From the NCBI GenBank assembly GCA_016212395.1, contig JACRGF010000044.1:1-33892 (forward strand): a stretch of DNA of 33,892 nt, in the 5' to 3' direction. Source of the stretch: Microcaldota archaeon (GTDB taxonomy: Archaea > Micrarchaeota > Micrarchaeia > Burarchaeales > JACRGF01). The stretch's first letter is position 1; every line of letters begins with the position of its first letter. A program made the position numbers and the translations under genes. The notes below the pieces were generated by a model. That model was not told the origin of the DNA, made no database searches, and saw nothing but the letters and a program-made list of their open reading frames with translations. Positions 8,571 through 17,648 of this stretch are shown in pieces.

Positions 8571-8594
8571 ACGAAGCTTTTTCTTTATTTTTTT

Positions 8595-9902
8595 TTATTT
8601 AATGAATCTCTTGTGGAGCGCCTGCGCCGCCTGGACTGCCTTGTCTCCTTCCACTACTACGGAAATGCTTCGCTCGCTCGCGCTCTGCGCGATGGCGACT
8701 ACGTTAATTTTTTCTTTCGCGAGGCAGTCGAACACTGAAGCTGCAATGCCGATCTTGCCTTTCATTGAACTGCCGACTACGGACACCATCGCCAGGCCTT
8801 TTTCTACGACGATTTTCCTGCCTTTCATGAGCGGAGCGGCAATGCGTTCTATTTTTTCCGCGCTCTTCTCGTCCACGACTATTGAAACTTCACCGCACGC
8901 GGAAGATTCAGTGATGAGCAGAGGGTAAATGTTTTTCTTGCCGAGTTGGTCGACGATTGAAGAGAAGACAGTCATCATTCCAGTATAGCCTAAAAGTTCG
9001 ACGATGGCAACGTTTTTAGCGAGCGGGACAACCACTGAACTGCCTTGCTCTGCGCTGATGACAGTGCCTCCGTTGTCTTTCTCAAAGCTTTTCACTCGAA
9101 TGGGAATGCGCGCAAGCATGGCAGGCATTACTGCCTTCACGAACACTACTTTCGAACCGTAGTGCGCAAGCTCCATGGCATCAAGGTAATCAACGTTCTT
9201 CACAATCTTCGCGTCAGGAACTACCTTCGGGTCTGCAGTCATCAACCCGTCAACGTCCTTGAGAAGCACGCACTCGCACGAGAGCGCGGCAGCAATGAAA
9301 GTTGCAGTGTAGTCAGAACCGCCCCTGCCGAGAGTAGTAATCAAGCCCTGCTCGTTCAACCCAACAAAACCAGGAACAATAGGAATGCCTTTCGCTTTCT
9401 TCAACGCCTGCACTATCAACGCCTTGCTCTCCTCAATAACGAGCGCGTCGCTGAAATTGCTGTCAGTGCGAATGCCGGTTTCTTCAACTTTCAAGGCAGT
9501 TGCTTCAACGCCGGAATCACGCAAGTAGGCAGCCATTATCTCGACGACAATCCGCTCTCCGAAAGAAACAATCTTGTCGTGAGTCTGGGGCGAAAATTCC
9601 TTCAAGTAACTAATGCCAGTCAAAGTAGTCTTCAAATCATTAAGCAACGCGCGCACTTTCCGCTCGCACTCAGCCTTGTTCTTTTTCAAGCCAGCAACAA
9701 CTTCAAAATGCTTTTTCTCCAACTCGCTCAAATCAAACGAGCCGGTCTTCGCAGAATGCTCGAGCGCAATCAAAGAATCAGTAACGCCCTTCAACGCCGA
9801 AAGCACTATGACACAGTCGCCACTCTTCTGAATGATGGCAACAGTACGCTCGACGTCCGCCTTTGAATTAAGGCAACTGCCCCCGAATTTCAAAACCTTC
9901 AT
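8595..9902 (-). CDS. Aspartate kinase with C-terminal ACT domains
   Basis: MKVLKFGGSCLNSKADVERTV, TTLGRGGSDYTATFIAAAL, DVDGLMTADPKVVPDAK, ACT-like C-terminus. Confidence 0.92.
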   Translation of the reverse strand: MKVLKFGGSCLNSKADVERTVAIIQKSGDCVIVLSALKGVTDSLIALEHSAKTGSFDLSELEKKHFEVVAGLKKNKAECERKVRALLNDLKTTLTGISYLKEFSPQTHDKIVSFGERIVVEIMAAYLRDSGVEATALKVEETGIRTDSNFSDALVIEESKALIVQALKKAKGIPIVPGFVGLNEQGLITTLGRGGSDYTATFIAAALSCECVLLKDVDGLMTADPKVVPDAKIVKNVDYLDAMELAHYGSKVVFVKAVMPAMLARIPIRVKSFEKDNGGTVISAEQGSSVVVPLAKNVAIVELLGYTGMMTVFSSIVDQLGKKNIYPLLITESSACGEVSIVVDEKSAEKIERIAAPLMKGRKIVVEKGLAMVSVVGSSMKGKIGIAASVFDCLAKEKINVVAIAQSASERSISVVVEGDKAVQAAQALHKRFIK

Positions 9903-9920
9903 AAAAAACACTCTTCCCCA

Positions 9921-10081
9921 AGGACAAAATCGAAATTTTGTCCTGTTTGTAAATGAAAACCGCAGTTTGAATTTACAATACAACAAAAAAGGCTTTCCAA
10001 TCGTGAAGTCGGCAAGTTAAATGCAGTAGTGCAGACTTCACGAGTATTCGTTCGAATAGGCGCGAACGCCTTCGAACGAAT
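9921..10081. promoter_or_regulatory. Run of four hairpins between lrp-like gene and aspartate kinase
   Basis: AGGACAAAAT-CGAA-ATTTTGTCCT (9921-9944); GTAAAT..ATTTAC (9949-9976); CGTGAAGTC..GACTTCACG (10002-10042); ATTCGTTCGA-AT-AGGCG-CGAA-CGCCT-TCGAACGAAT (10046-10081). Confidence 0.65.
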
Positions 10082-10204
10082 CTGATATTGTATAAGAAAA
10101 AGCTTAAAAATTGTAAAAAACGCCTGAAAACACTAAAAAAACAAAAAACAAGGGAAAAAATAGGACAGATAACCCCAAAATTGAGAACTCGCCGTCACAC
10201 AACC

Positions 10205-10233
10205 AAAACTCAAAACTACAAAACTGAAAACTC
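10205..10233. repeat. 7-nt periodic AAAACTN tract, copy A
   Basis: aaaactc aaaactac aaaactg aaaactc. Confidence 0.55.
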
Positions 10234-10428
10234 GCTTTCTGGAGGGGGTCTGGGAGCAAGAAAGGTTCACGGCAAAGTGCTTCAAGCCCGTTGCGTATCC
10301 CGTTTCTCTCCCCGACACCCGAACACTCGAGCGTCGTCTCCTCCCACGAGCCCTCCGAGAAAACCTTTAAAGCGAGAGGTTTAAAAAACTATCGAATACT
10401 TGGTATGAAGAAGTATTACTGGACATAA

Positions 10429-11409
10429 TCATGGTTTGGAGCTTGGGCAGAAGTTGTACTTTTCCATTTTGTAGAGGTTAAGCGTCGAGTAGTCTTTGAC
10501 AGCGCCTGCGAACTCGCGCTTGAACTCGCGCATTATCGAACGGTATTCCTCCACTCCGCGCGCTTCAATGTTGAGTTCGTACTCCCACGGGCCTATCGCC
10601 TTCACAGCGTAAACAATGTTGGGGTGCGCCTTGCAGTAGGCGAGGAGGCGCGCTTCCTCTTCATCAGGCAGGTTTTGCAGGCGCAACAGCACTTTGTAAT
10701 GCAGCTGCCCGAGAGCTGCATGATTGAGCAACAGCACGTAGCCTTGAATCACTCCAGCGCGCTCGAGCTTGCGCACGCGCGTTGAAACAGAGTCTGGCGA
10801 AATTTTTACAGCTCGCGCGATTTCAACAAACTGCTTTCGGCCGTTTTCGCCGAGTTGCGCGAGAATGAGCAAATCCAAATCGTCAACTTTTTCTTCGGAA
10901 GGCACGGCGCCGAAAAGCATTTCCCTCTCCGTGCCAGCGCTTTTCCCCCCCAAATAGTCTCTCACGAAATACTGGCCTTGCACGATGGAAGCAATCTGCC
11001 TCTCTGAAATGAAAGAGTTGAACCTGTTGAGGAACGAATGCAGAAAATCGTTGTACTCCTGCACGTTGCGCGCCCAAGCCCCGAAAACCAAGTCGAACGC
11101 GCCATCACAACGCTCGACGTAAACCACTGACGAATGGCGCGTTAGCCACGCGACAATTTCATCCTCTTCTTTCTCAGTAGTGCCCTGAAACCGCACGAAC
11201 GCCTTTGTGACATAACACCCGAGCTTGCTCACGTCAATAATGCAGTAGTACTTGGAAATTACTTGCTCGCGCTCAAGGCGCGCGATGCGGTTGCGCACTG
11301 CCTCCTTGCTTAGGCGCACTTTCTTCGCGAGCGAAGAGAGCGTGGCGCGCGCGTTTCGGTCAAGCTCCCACAGCAAACGCGCATCTATTTTGTCAAGTTT
11401 TAATTGCAT
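10429..11409 (-). CDS. Duplicated Lrp/AsnC-family transcriptional regulator (two HTH + two RAM-like domains)
   Basis: LDKIDARLLWELDRNARATLSSLAKKVRLSKEAVRNRIARLE and second copy VDDLDLLILAQLGENGRKQFVEIARAVKISPDSVSTRVRKLE. Confidence 0.88.
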   Translation of the reverse strand: MQLKLDKIDARLLWELDRNARATLSSLAKKVRLSKEAVRNRIARLEREQVISKYYCIIDVSKLGCYVTKAFVRFQGTTEKEEDEIVAWLTRHSSVVYVERCDGAFDLVFGAWARNVQEYNDFLHSFLNRFNSFISERQIASIVQGQYFVRDYLGGKSAGTEREMLFGAVPSEEKVDDLDLLILAQLGENGRKQFVEIARAVKISPDSVSTRVRKLERAGVIQGYVLLLNHAALGQLHYKVLLRLQNLPDEEEARLLAYCKAHPNIVYAVKAIGPWEYELNIEARGVEEYRSIMREFKREFAGAVKDYSTLNLYKMEKYNFCPSSKP

Positions 11410-11465
11410 GATAATTGATTTAAATGATTTTATTTATAATTACTGCGTTTTAATCCTGAAAACTC

Positions 11466-12680
11466 GTGCGAGGGGATAAGAAGCGGTTTCGGCATAATGA
11501 AATCATGCAAGCGCAAAGAATGAAAGTATTGGCGGGAACTCCGAAGCACTTGGGAGTAAGCAGAGGAGTGGAGAAAGAAAGGATAGATTATTTGATGCTG
11601 AACTTGCCTTTCAAATGCAACTATAAGTGCATCATGTGCTGCAACGGAAAGAAAGAAACAAAAAGCGGACAGCAAGCGCAAAAAGAAAACAAGCATGAGA
11701 GAAATGAAGCAGGCAAAATGCAAACACGCGAGACTCGTGAACAGCAAGCGCAAAAAGAAAAAAGGCACGGAAGGGAAGAGGCAAGCACACTTCAACCAGC
11801 AAACAGCGCGCTTTCAGTTTCTGAAATAGAGAGAGTGCTTGTTGAAGCGAAGAGTTTGGGTGCGAGAGCGATTGTTGTTGCCGGGGAGGGCGAGCCGTTT
11901 TTGATGAAGGAAGCAAAAAAAGTTATTAGTCACGCGCACTCGCTTGGAATGGCGTCCATTGTTTTCACGAACGCGAGCTTTCCTCTTGATGGGAGTGAGA
12001 GGGAAGTGAGGGAAACTACAGAGTTTTTGCTTGCGAGCAACGCAACAGTAATAGCAAGCTTTCATGGGTTTACTCCTGAAACTTATGAAAGAATTGTTGG
12101 GAGGAAAAATAGTTTTGAAAGAGCGAAAAGAAATCTTGAAGTATTGCGCGATGTTTTCAAAGCAAGCGTAGTGCAGGAAGAAGGGAGGATTGTGGTTAGG
12201 CTGGCAGTGAATTTCGTGTTGAACAAGTTGAATTTGAATGAAGTGCAGAGCATGAAAGCATTTTGTGCAGACGACGTAATGTTCGTGTGCAATCACGTGA
12301 TGCCCAGCGGTTCTGCATTGGGCGAGTGGGGCGAGCTTGTGGGAACGCGCGAGGAGTATGAGAGAATGAAAGAAATGGCTGCGCGTGAAAGCGACAATAA
12401 CGGCTTGAGCGGCTTGACTGTTGACGAAACACGGTGCGCGTACTGGGCGCGCGGAATAAGCATTGGAAGCACTGGAGAAGTTTTAACGTGCGCTTACACT
12501 GGAGAAAGCGCAGGCGCGTTCGGAAACGTGAGGGAAGACGGGCTGAAGGAATTAAAGAAAAGAGTGGATGAAAGCGTGAGGAGATTTGAGGGGGAGCACG
12601 GAGCGCATTTTTGCATTAAGAGGCACGCGCAATTTCAAGAGTACGTGCATTTAGTGAAGAGAACAAAAACTGAAAAATAG
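11466..12680 (+). CDS. Radical SAM protein with low-complexity insertion after the Fe-S motif
   Basis: CNYKCIMCC (CX3CX2C) followed by VVAGEGEPFLMKE; C-terminal cysteines C..C. Start codon uncertain. Confidence 0.85.
   Translation: MRGDKKRFRHNEIMQAQRMKVLAGTPKHLGVSRGVEKERIDYLMLNLPFKCNYKCIMCCNGKKETKSGQQAQKENKHERNEAGKMQTRETREQQAQKEKRHGREEASTLQPANSALSVSEIERVLVEAKSLGARAIVVAGEGEPFLMKEAKKVISHAHSLGMASIVFTNASFPLDGSEREVRETTEFLLASNATVIASFHGFTPETYERIVGRKNSFERAKRNLEVLRDVFKASVVQEEGRIVVRLAVNFVLNKLNLNEVQSMKAFCADDVMFVCNHVMPSGSALGEWGELVGTREEYERMKEMAARESDNNGLSGLTVDETRCAYWARGISIGSTGEVLTCAYTGESAGAFGNVREDGLKELKKRVDESVRRFEGEHGAHFCIKRHAQFQEYVHLVKRTKTEK
11670..11761 (+). repeat. Intragenic duplication encoding QQAQKE(N/K)
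   Basis: cagcaagcgcaaaaagaaaa at 11670-11689 and 11742-11761, offset 72 bp (in frame). Confidence 0.8.
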
Positions 12681-12711
12681 CAGGGCAACGCTGGATATAG
12701 AAAGAAAAAAA

Positions 12712-13413
12712 TCAAGCTTCAAGCGATTCATTCCTGTTGCCAACAGTTACTGGCACTGAAACACGCGCACGGGTTTTCTCTCTTATTTTCTGCCACAAGC
12801 CTTTCACCCAGTCTTTAGCCCTCTCGCGCATGCCGTTGCTGGAAGAAGCAAGGTAAGCGGCAATAGAGATGGAAGCCAATTCGACACAGACAGTGAGAGT
12901 AGTGTAAACTTCGTAGAACTTGTCATAATTAATGGTTGCTGGTGCAAATGCAACGAATGCCAATCCAAACAAGCGAAGCTTTTTTAGGAATTTCTCGGCA
13001 TCGTGCTGCATCAAGGTTTTAACGTCGCCGAGGTCTTCAGTTATAATGTCGTAGACTTTTTTTAAAGCCCAACCAACACCAAAAACTTTGATTGCGACTA
13101 ATCCTGCAAGCCAACACAACCCGCCGCTTATCCCGTGCCCGTCAAATAAGGCGACAGCAGTCGTGGAAGCAACAGTGCCTATTGCGAGAGTTGGAACAAT
13201 GAGTTTTCTTTTCGTAAGCTGGACTTTTCCCTTCGTGACTTTGCTCGCGCGCACTATCGTCCAGTCCGCTGCCTTGTGAACGCGTCTGTGAATAATGTCG
13301 TCAACAAGCAACATGCTTCTGCAAGCGAGAATGAACGGGTTTGCAGAGCGCCACCTGTCGTCGTTGCGCTGTTGCCTTCCTCTTGGGCTGTTTTTGAACA
13401 CTGGTGGTTGCAT
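12712..13413 (-). CDS. Predicted membrane protein, unknown function
   Basis: From MQPPVFKNSPRG; hydrophobic stretches LIVPTLAIGTVASTTAVALF, GGLCWLAGLVAIKVFGVGWAL, FGLAFVAFAPATINY. Confidence 0.6.
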   Translation of the reverse strand: MQPPVFKNSPRGRQQRNDDRWRSANPFILACRSMLLVDDIIHRRVHKAADWTIVRASKVTKGKVQLTKRKLIVPTLAIGTVASTTAVALFDGHGISGGLCWLAGLVAIKVFGVGWALKKVYDIITEDLGDVKTLMQHDAEKFLKKLRLFGLAFVAFAPATINYDKFYEVYTTLTVCVELASISIAAYLASSSNGMRERAKDWVKGLWQKIREKTRARVSVPVTVGNRNESLEA

Positions 13414-13550
13414 GAGTAGTATTGCGCGTTTCAAGTATTTAAACCACAAGTTTAGAGTGGGTTTATTGCTTGAAAGAGTCCAAGCGCAGCAACAAGAGAA
13501 AGTTATTTCGAGAAATAACAAAAGCAGTGTTTAAACATATTATTTAAATA

Positions 13551-13949
13551 GTGTATTCGCGAATATTGCTTTGTTTTCAGGTGTTGGTTTTCGTGGTGGC
13601 TGAAAGTTTTCTGGCCGAATTGGCTGCAATAAATATTTTGAAAGGCATTCTCGCAGCTTTGAGCTTGGTGTTCCTCGCAGCGTTCTACGCGCACTGGATT
13701 GCGTTCAAGTACTCGCACAACACGATGGAGTATATCGCGAAGAGGAAGATAGTAGAGCACAACAAAGGGCTTGCAGTTGGCTTGCTCGTGCTTTCAATTG
13801 GGCTGATAGTTGACTCTCTGAACGAGTTGGGAGTGCTGAATGGCAGCGAGTACGTGCTTGCAGTCGACGTGCTGTTAGTAATCGCAGTCGCGTGCATGGG
13901 CTACTGGTATTACAAGCTCTCGCGCGAGGGAAGAAAGAAAAACAAGTGA
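13551..13949 (+). CDS. Small multi-pass membrane protein
   Basis: Hydrophobic segments ILKGILAALSLVFLAAFYAHWIAF, GLAVGLLVLSIGLIVDSL, VLAVDVLLVIAVACMGYWYY; exact start uncertain. Confidence 0.65.
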   Translation: MYSRILLCFQVLVFVVAESFLAELAAINILKGILAALSLVFLAAFYAHWIAFKYSHNTMEYIAKRKIVEHNKGLAVGLLVLSIGLIVDSLNELGVLNGSEYVLAVDVLLVIAVACMGYWYYKLSREGRKKNK

Positions 13950-13961
13950 GAGGTGGTGTGA

Positions 13962-14378
13962 ATGGGTTTGCTTGACATGTTCGGAAAAAAAGACGTGAGC
14001 GATGAACTCGGAAAAACTCCGTACTCAGTGAAAGCGCGCTTCAACCCCATAAGGCTTGCAGTAAAGAAAGGGGAACGCGTTGACTTGTACATAGACGTGA
14101 AAAACCTTCGCTCTGAACAACTCATGACTTCGCTCGTGCTGAAAGTGCCGAAGCAACTCGGGTTCGACGCGACAGGCATTAACGACACGCGCGAAATGCG
14201 CCTCGGATTCCTAAAGCCAGGCGAAGACAGGAGCCTCATAGTGCAAGTGTACGAAAACGCGCGCACAGAGCCAGGCGACTACGACGTGACGATCACTGCG
14301 TACTGCCACTACCGCGACTACGCGCACTACTTGAGCTCAGTGGCGAAAACACTCACGCTCCGCGCAGTGAAAGGTTGA
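13962..14378 (+). CDS. Beta-sandwich-like archaeal conserved protein, unknown function
   Basis: MGLLDMFGKKDVSDELGKTPYSVKARFNPIRLAVKKGERVDLYIDVKNLRSEQLMTSLVLKVP...; Ig-like pattern. Confidence 0.65.
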   Translation: MGLLDMFGKKDVSDELGKTPYSVKARFNPIRLAVKKGERVDLYIDVKNLRSEQLMTSLVLKVPKQLGFDATGINDTREMRLGFLKPGEDRSLIVQVYENARTEPGDYDVTITAYCHYRDYAHYLSSVAKTLTLRAVKG

Positions 14379-15127
14379 AAGCAATGCAGAATTTCTTGGA
14401 AGAAATCCTTCCGCTAGCCAAGAAAACAATTTCAACAGGCTACTACTCGAAAGAAAAAAAGAGCGGAAAAAAGAAGAAGTCGCTCGCGCAAGCAATACGC
14501 AAAGCAAAAACGCCAGTGATAGCTGAAGTAAAGCCTCGCTCTCCATCTAAAGGCGAGTTGATTGAAGGAAGAAACGCAGAAGGAATAATGAGGGAGTATG
14601 CAGCGAACGGAGCTTGCGCGATTTCTGTCTTGACTGAACCAGTGAAGTTTGGCGGGAAATTGAAATTGCTTGAAAAAGACTACGGAATTCCGCTGCTTCA
14701 GAAAGACTTTATTATTGACGAGAAGCAGATGAGCGCGAATGCAGATGCAGTGCTGTTGATTGCTGAATTCTGCAAGCTCGCAGGCGTGAATGTGAATGAA
14801 TTGGTTGAGAAAGCGCACGCGAAAGGATTGGAAGTGCTATTGGAAGTTCACTCGCTTGAAGAATTCGAGAAAGCAATGAAAACAAAAGCAGACGTGATTG
14901 GAATAAACAATAGGAACTTGGAAACTCTTGAAACAAGCATTCAAACAACAATAGACGTTTTAAAACAAGCGAAAAAGAAGGGGAAACTAGTTGTGAGCGA
15001 GAGCGGAATTTATTCCCGCGCTGACGTTGAGAAAGTGTTGAAAGCAGGAGCAGACTCTGTGCTCGTGGGAACAAGCTTGATGCAAAGCACGAAGCCTGAA
15101 GAAAAACTAAAGGAACTGGTTGGCTAA
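14375..15127 (+). CDS. trpC: Indole-3-glycerol phosphate synthase
   Basis: PVIAEVKPRSPSKG, LTEPVKFGGKLKLLE, PLLQKDFIIDEKQ, IGINNRNLETLE, VSESGIYSRADVEKVLKAGADSVLVGTSLM. Confidence 0.95.
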   Translation: MKAMQNFLEEILPLAKKTISTGYYSKEKKSGKKKKSLAQAIRKAKTPVIAEVKPRSPSKGELIEGRNAEGIMREYAANGACAISVLTEPVKFGGKLKLLEKDYGIPLLQKDFIIDEKQMSANADAVLLIAEFCKLAGVNVNELVEKAHAKGLEVLLEVHSLEEFEKAMKTKADVIGINNRNLETLETSIQTTIDVLKQAKKKGKLVVSESGIYSRADVEKVLKAGADSVLVGTSLMQSTKPEEKLKELVG

Positions 15128-15245
15128 AAAAAAAAAATAAGCGCAAACAGAAAACAAAAGCGTTGAAAACAAATCTCGCACGAGTTTTGTTATTGGCTGT
15201 TCGTGGGAGAAAGCGATTATTTTTCGTTGATGTTCAGAGCAGGAG

Positions 15246-15815
15246 TTGTTTTTCTTGTGGAGAAAGCAAGTTGAGGAAGCAGCAAGGCATTTGCACACTG
15301 ATTCTACTCACGACTGGGAGCACGTGCTCAGAGTTTTGAAAACCGCGAAAAAAATAACGCGAGAGGAAGAAGGAGATGCGGAAGTAGTTGAAGCAGCTTG
15401 CTTGCTTCATGATTGCGGGTACGCTGAAGACTGGGAACAGCACGAGAAAACAAGCGCGAAAAAAACGCGGGAAATATTGAAGCAGACGAGTTTTCCTGAA
15501 GAAAAAATAAGCCTGGTAGTTTCATGCATTGAAAGCCACCGTTTCAGCGTGAAGGGAACAGACGACTCGCTTGAAGCGAAAGTACTGCGCGACGCGGACA
15601 AGCTCGACGCTATCGGGGCAGTTGGAATAGCACGGTGCTTCCTGTGGACTGGAGAACACAAAACGACTTTCCAAATTGCAGTAAGGCATTTTCACGAGAA
15701 ACTGTTGAAAGTAAAGGACTCGATGCAAACGAAAGCTGGAAAAAAAATTGCCGGGGAAAGGCACGAGTTCATGAAAAAGTTTCTTGAAGAACTGAAGAAG
15801 GAAGTAGGCGAATAA
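15246..15815 (+). CDS. HD-domain phosphohydrolase
   Basis: HDWEHVLRVLKTAKKI, AACLLHDCGY, VLRDADKLDAIG; true start could be slightly downstream. Confidence 0.85.
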   Translation: MFFLWRKQVEEAARHLHTDSTHDWEHVLRVLKTAKKITREEEGDAEVVEAACLLHDCGYAEDWEQHEKTSAKKTREILKQTSFPEEKISLVVSCIESHRFSVKGTDDSLEAKVLRDADKLDAIGAVGIARCFLWTGEHKTTFQIAVRHFHEKLLKVKDSMQTKAGKKIAGERHEFMKKFLEELKKEVGE

Positions 15816-15830
15816 ACAGCAAAACAATGC

Positions 15831-15881
15831 AAAACTGAAAACTCAAAACAGAAAACTCTTTTTCCCACCGGCTGCCACCCC
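15831..15881 (-). repeat. 7-nt periodic tract (copy B, 15831-15858) plus GGGGTGGCAGCCGGTG motif (15866-15881, minus)
   Basis: aaaactg aaaactc aaaacag aaaactc then ctttttcccaccggctgccacccc. Confidence 0.65.
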
Positions 15882-15921
15882 TCGAAAAAAGTTTATTAAG
15901 CGCGCGAATGCTTTTTTTCTC

Positions 15922-17031
15922 ATGAGAACAGGAACTGCGGACTTGCCGTTGCACGGGGGGAAAGCGCCTCCTTGGCTGTTCAAGCGAATGGTGAAACTTT
16001 CAGGAGCGATAGTTGAAGCGCTCGAGTTCGAGTACGGAGTGAACGAAGTTTTGAAGAGGCTGAGCGACCCTTACTGGTTTCAAGCATTCGCGTGCGCGAT
16101 AGGGTTTGATTGGCACTCAAGCGGGACTACCACGACTGCCTGCGGGGCTTTAAAGCTCGCGTTGAACGGGAAAGAAGAGGAGTACGGCGTGAGCGTTGGA
16201 GGCGGGAAAGGAAAAGCAAGCAGAAAAACTCCTGAAGAAATAAGGAAAGTAGGAGGAGAAGTTTTCGGGTTGAGTGAAGCAAGCGTGGAAGGATTAGTGA
16301 AAGCAAGCGTGCTTTCAGCCAAAGTGGACAACTCGTGCGTGCAAGACGACTACCAGCTCTACCACCACTGCTTGTTCTTCACTGAAAAAGGAGAATGGTG
16401 CGTGGTGCAACAAGGAATGAACGAGGAGAATAGATACGCGCGCAGGTACCACTGGCTCGGCGAGAAAGTTGAATCGTTCGTGAACGAGCCACACTCCGCC
16501 ATTTGCTGTGATGAGAGGAAGAAGCAAGCGTTGAACATGGTTGCGAGGGAAAGCAGTGAAGCGCGCAAGGCAAGCGTTGACTTGGTGAAAGACAATCCTG
16601 AACACTTGAAAAAATATTTCATGAAAGGACAGAGTTGCTTGAATGATTTTGATAGTCTGGTAATGCCAGCACACCACCCCGTGTTGCCTTGTGATTTGAG
16701 CGAGAAAGATTTTGCAGTGTTGAAGAGCGCGTACGAACTCCAGCCTGAAAATTATGAAGAGCTATTCTGCTTGAAGGGAATAGGCGCAAAGAAGATACGC
16801 GCGCTCGCGTTGTTGAGTGATTTATTGTTCGGAGTGAAAGCAAGCTGGAACGACCCAGTGAAGTATTCTTTCGCGCACGGAGGAAAAGACGGCTATCCAT
16901 ACCCAGTGGACAGGCAGGCGTACGACTATTCTATTGAAACTCTCAAGCAAGCAGTGGAAAACGCGAAACTCGGGGAAAAAGAAAAGTATGAAGCAGTGAA
17001 AAGGCTGAAGGAATGCTTGCTCGTTGTCTGA
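15922..17031 (+). CDS. DUF763 domain protein
   Basis: MRTGTADLPLHGGKAPPWLFKRMVKLSGAIVEALEFEYG..., HSSGTTTTACGALKLAL, VDNSCVQDDYQLYHHCLFF. Confidence 0.85.
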   Translation: MRTGTADLPLHGGKAPPWLFKRMVKLSGAIVEALEFEYGVNEVLKRLSDPYWFQAFACAIGFDWHSSGTTTTACGALKLALNGKEEEYGVSVGGGKGKASRKTPEEIRKVGGEVFGLSEASVEGLVKASVLSAKVDNSCVQDDYQLYHHCLFFTEKGEWCVVQQGMNEENRYARRYHWLGEKVESFVNEPHSAICCDERKKQALNMVARESSEARKASVDLVKDNPEHLKKYFMKGQSCLNDFDSLVMPAHHPVLPCDLSEKDFAVLKSAYELQPENYEELFCLKGIGAKKIRALALLSDLLFGVKASWNDPVKYSFAHGGKDGYPYPVDRQAYDYSIETLKQAVENAKLGEKEKYEAVKRLKECLLVV

Positions 17032-17047
17032 AGCTATTGGTGGCGGA

Positions 17048-17311
17048 TTAATCAGCAGAGTATTGCGCGTACCCGTCTTCCCGGTTTAAAATGTCGAACA
17101 AAATTACAGAGTTTCCTTCGACTTTGTAGATTACCATGAAGTTTTTCAAGTAAACGCGATAGTAGTTGTGAGCGTGGTGCATTCTGTGTTCGCTTGAAAT
17201 AGGGTTGGCTTGGATGTGCTCGAGCTTTTTCTCAAGCTGCAAGACAATGCTCTTGTCCAGTTTCTTGAGCCGTGCAAGAAAAAGCTTGGATGGAACAAGC
17301 GAAAACGCCAT
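17048..17311 (-). CDS. RelE/ParE-like toxin
   Basis: MAFSLVPSKLFLARLKKLDKSIVLQLEKKLEHIQANPI...HAHNYYRVYLKNFMVIYKVEGNSVILFDILNREDGY. Confidence 0.85.
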   Translation of the reverse strand: MAFSLVPSKLFLARLKKLDKSIVLQLEKKLEHIQANPISSEHRMHHAHNYYRVYLKNFMVIYKVEGNSVILFDILNREDGYAQYSAD

Positions 17312-17572
17312 TCAATCACCAGACTTTTTCTTCCGCAACAAACTCTTGAGCTCGGATTCAGTGCCCAACTCAAGTTCCCCGGACTTTACGCGCCTGTCGA
17401 ACTCTTTGGCATACGCAAAGTCAGACTGCAGCTCTTCAAGCAAATGGTACTCCTTCCCCAAACCCAGCACTCCAGCGCGAATCGCTTCAGACTTAGTCTT
17501 GAAAAAACCCCGCTGAACCAACTCGCCCAAAATAGTTTCAACAACTCCACTCAAACGAACAACCGTTTCCAT
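17312..17572 (-). CDS. Cognate antitoxin (RHH-like), directly upstream of the RelE-like toxin
   Basis: METVVRLSGVVETILGELVQRGFFKTKSEAIRAGVLGLGKEYHLLEELQSDFAYAKEFDRRVKSGELELGTESELKSLLRKKKSGD. Confidence 0.8.
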   Translation of the reverse strand: METVVRLSGVVETILGELVQRGFFKTKSEAIRAGVLGLGKEYHLLEELQSDFAYAKEFDRRVKSGELELGTESELKSLLRKKKSGD

Positions 17573-17648
17573 ACAAACACCCAGTAATTTGATACCGAAA
17601 AGATATAAAAACATTGGGTTTTGCATGGAAAGAGTATATGCACACATG

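Noticed and set aside
9045-9866. 273-aa plus-strand ORF
   Set aside because: Antisense to aspartate kinase; shadow ORF.
10205-10233. CRISPR-like short repeats
   Set aside because: 7-nt degenerate units without spacers of constant length; not a CRISPR array. No other CRISPR signature found in the window.
10088-10384. 98-aa Lys/Thr-rich ORF in the intergenic region
   Set aside because: A-rich low-complexity followed by Arg/Ser/Pro-rich translation of the GC block; more likely non-coding.
10405-10428. Possible leaderless mini-ORF MKKYYWT preceded by TTTAAAAA
   Set aside because: Only 7 codons and at the 3' end of the convergent lrp-like gene; cannot be supported.
15122-15140. Poly-A run after trpC as an unusual element
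   Set aside because: Simple homopolymer in a short A/T-rich intergenic gap; no further structure.
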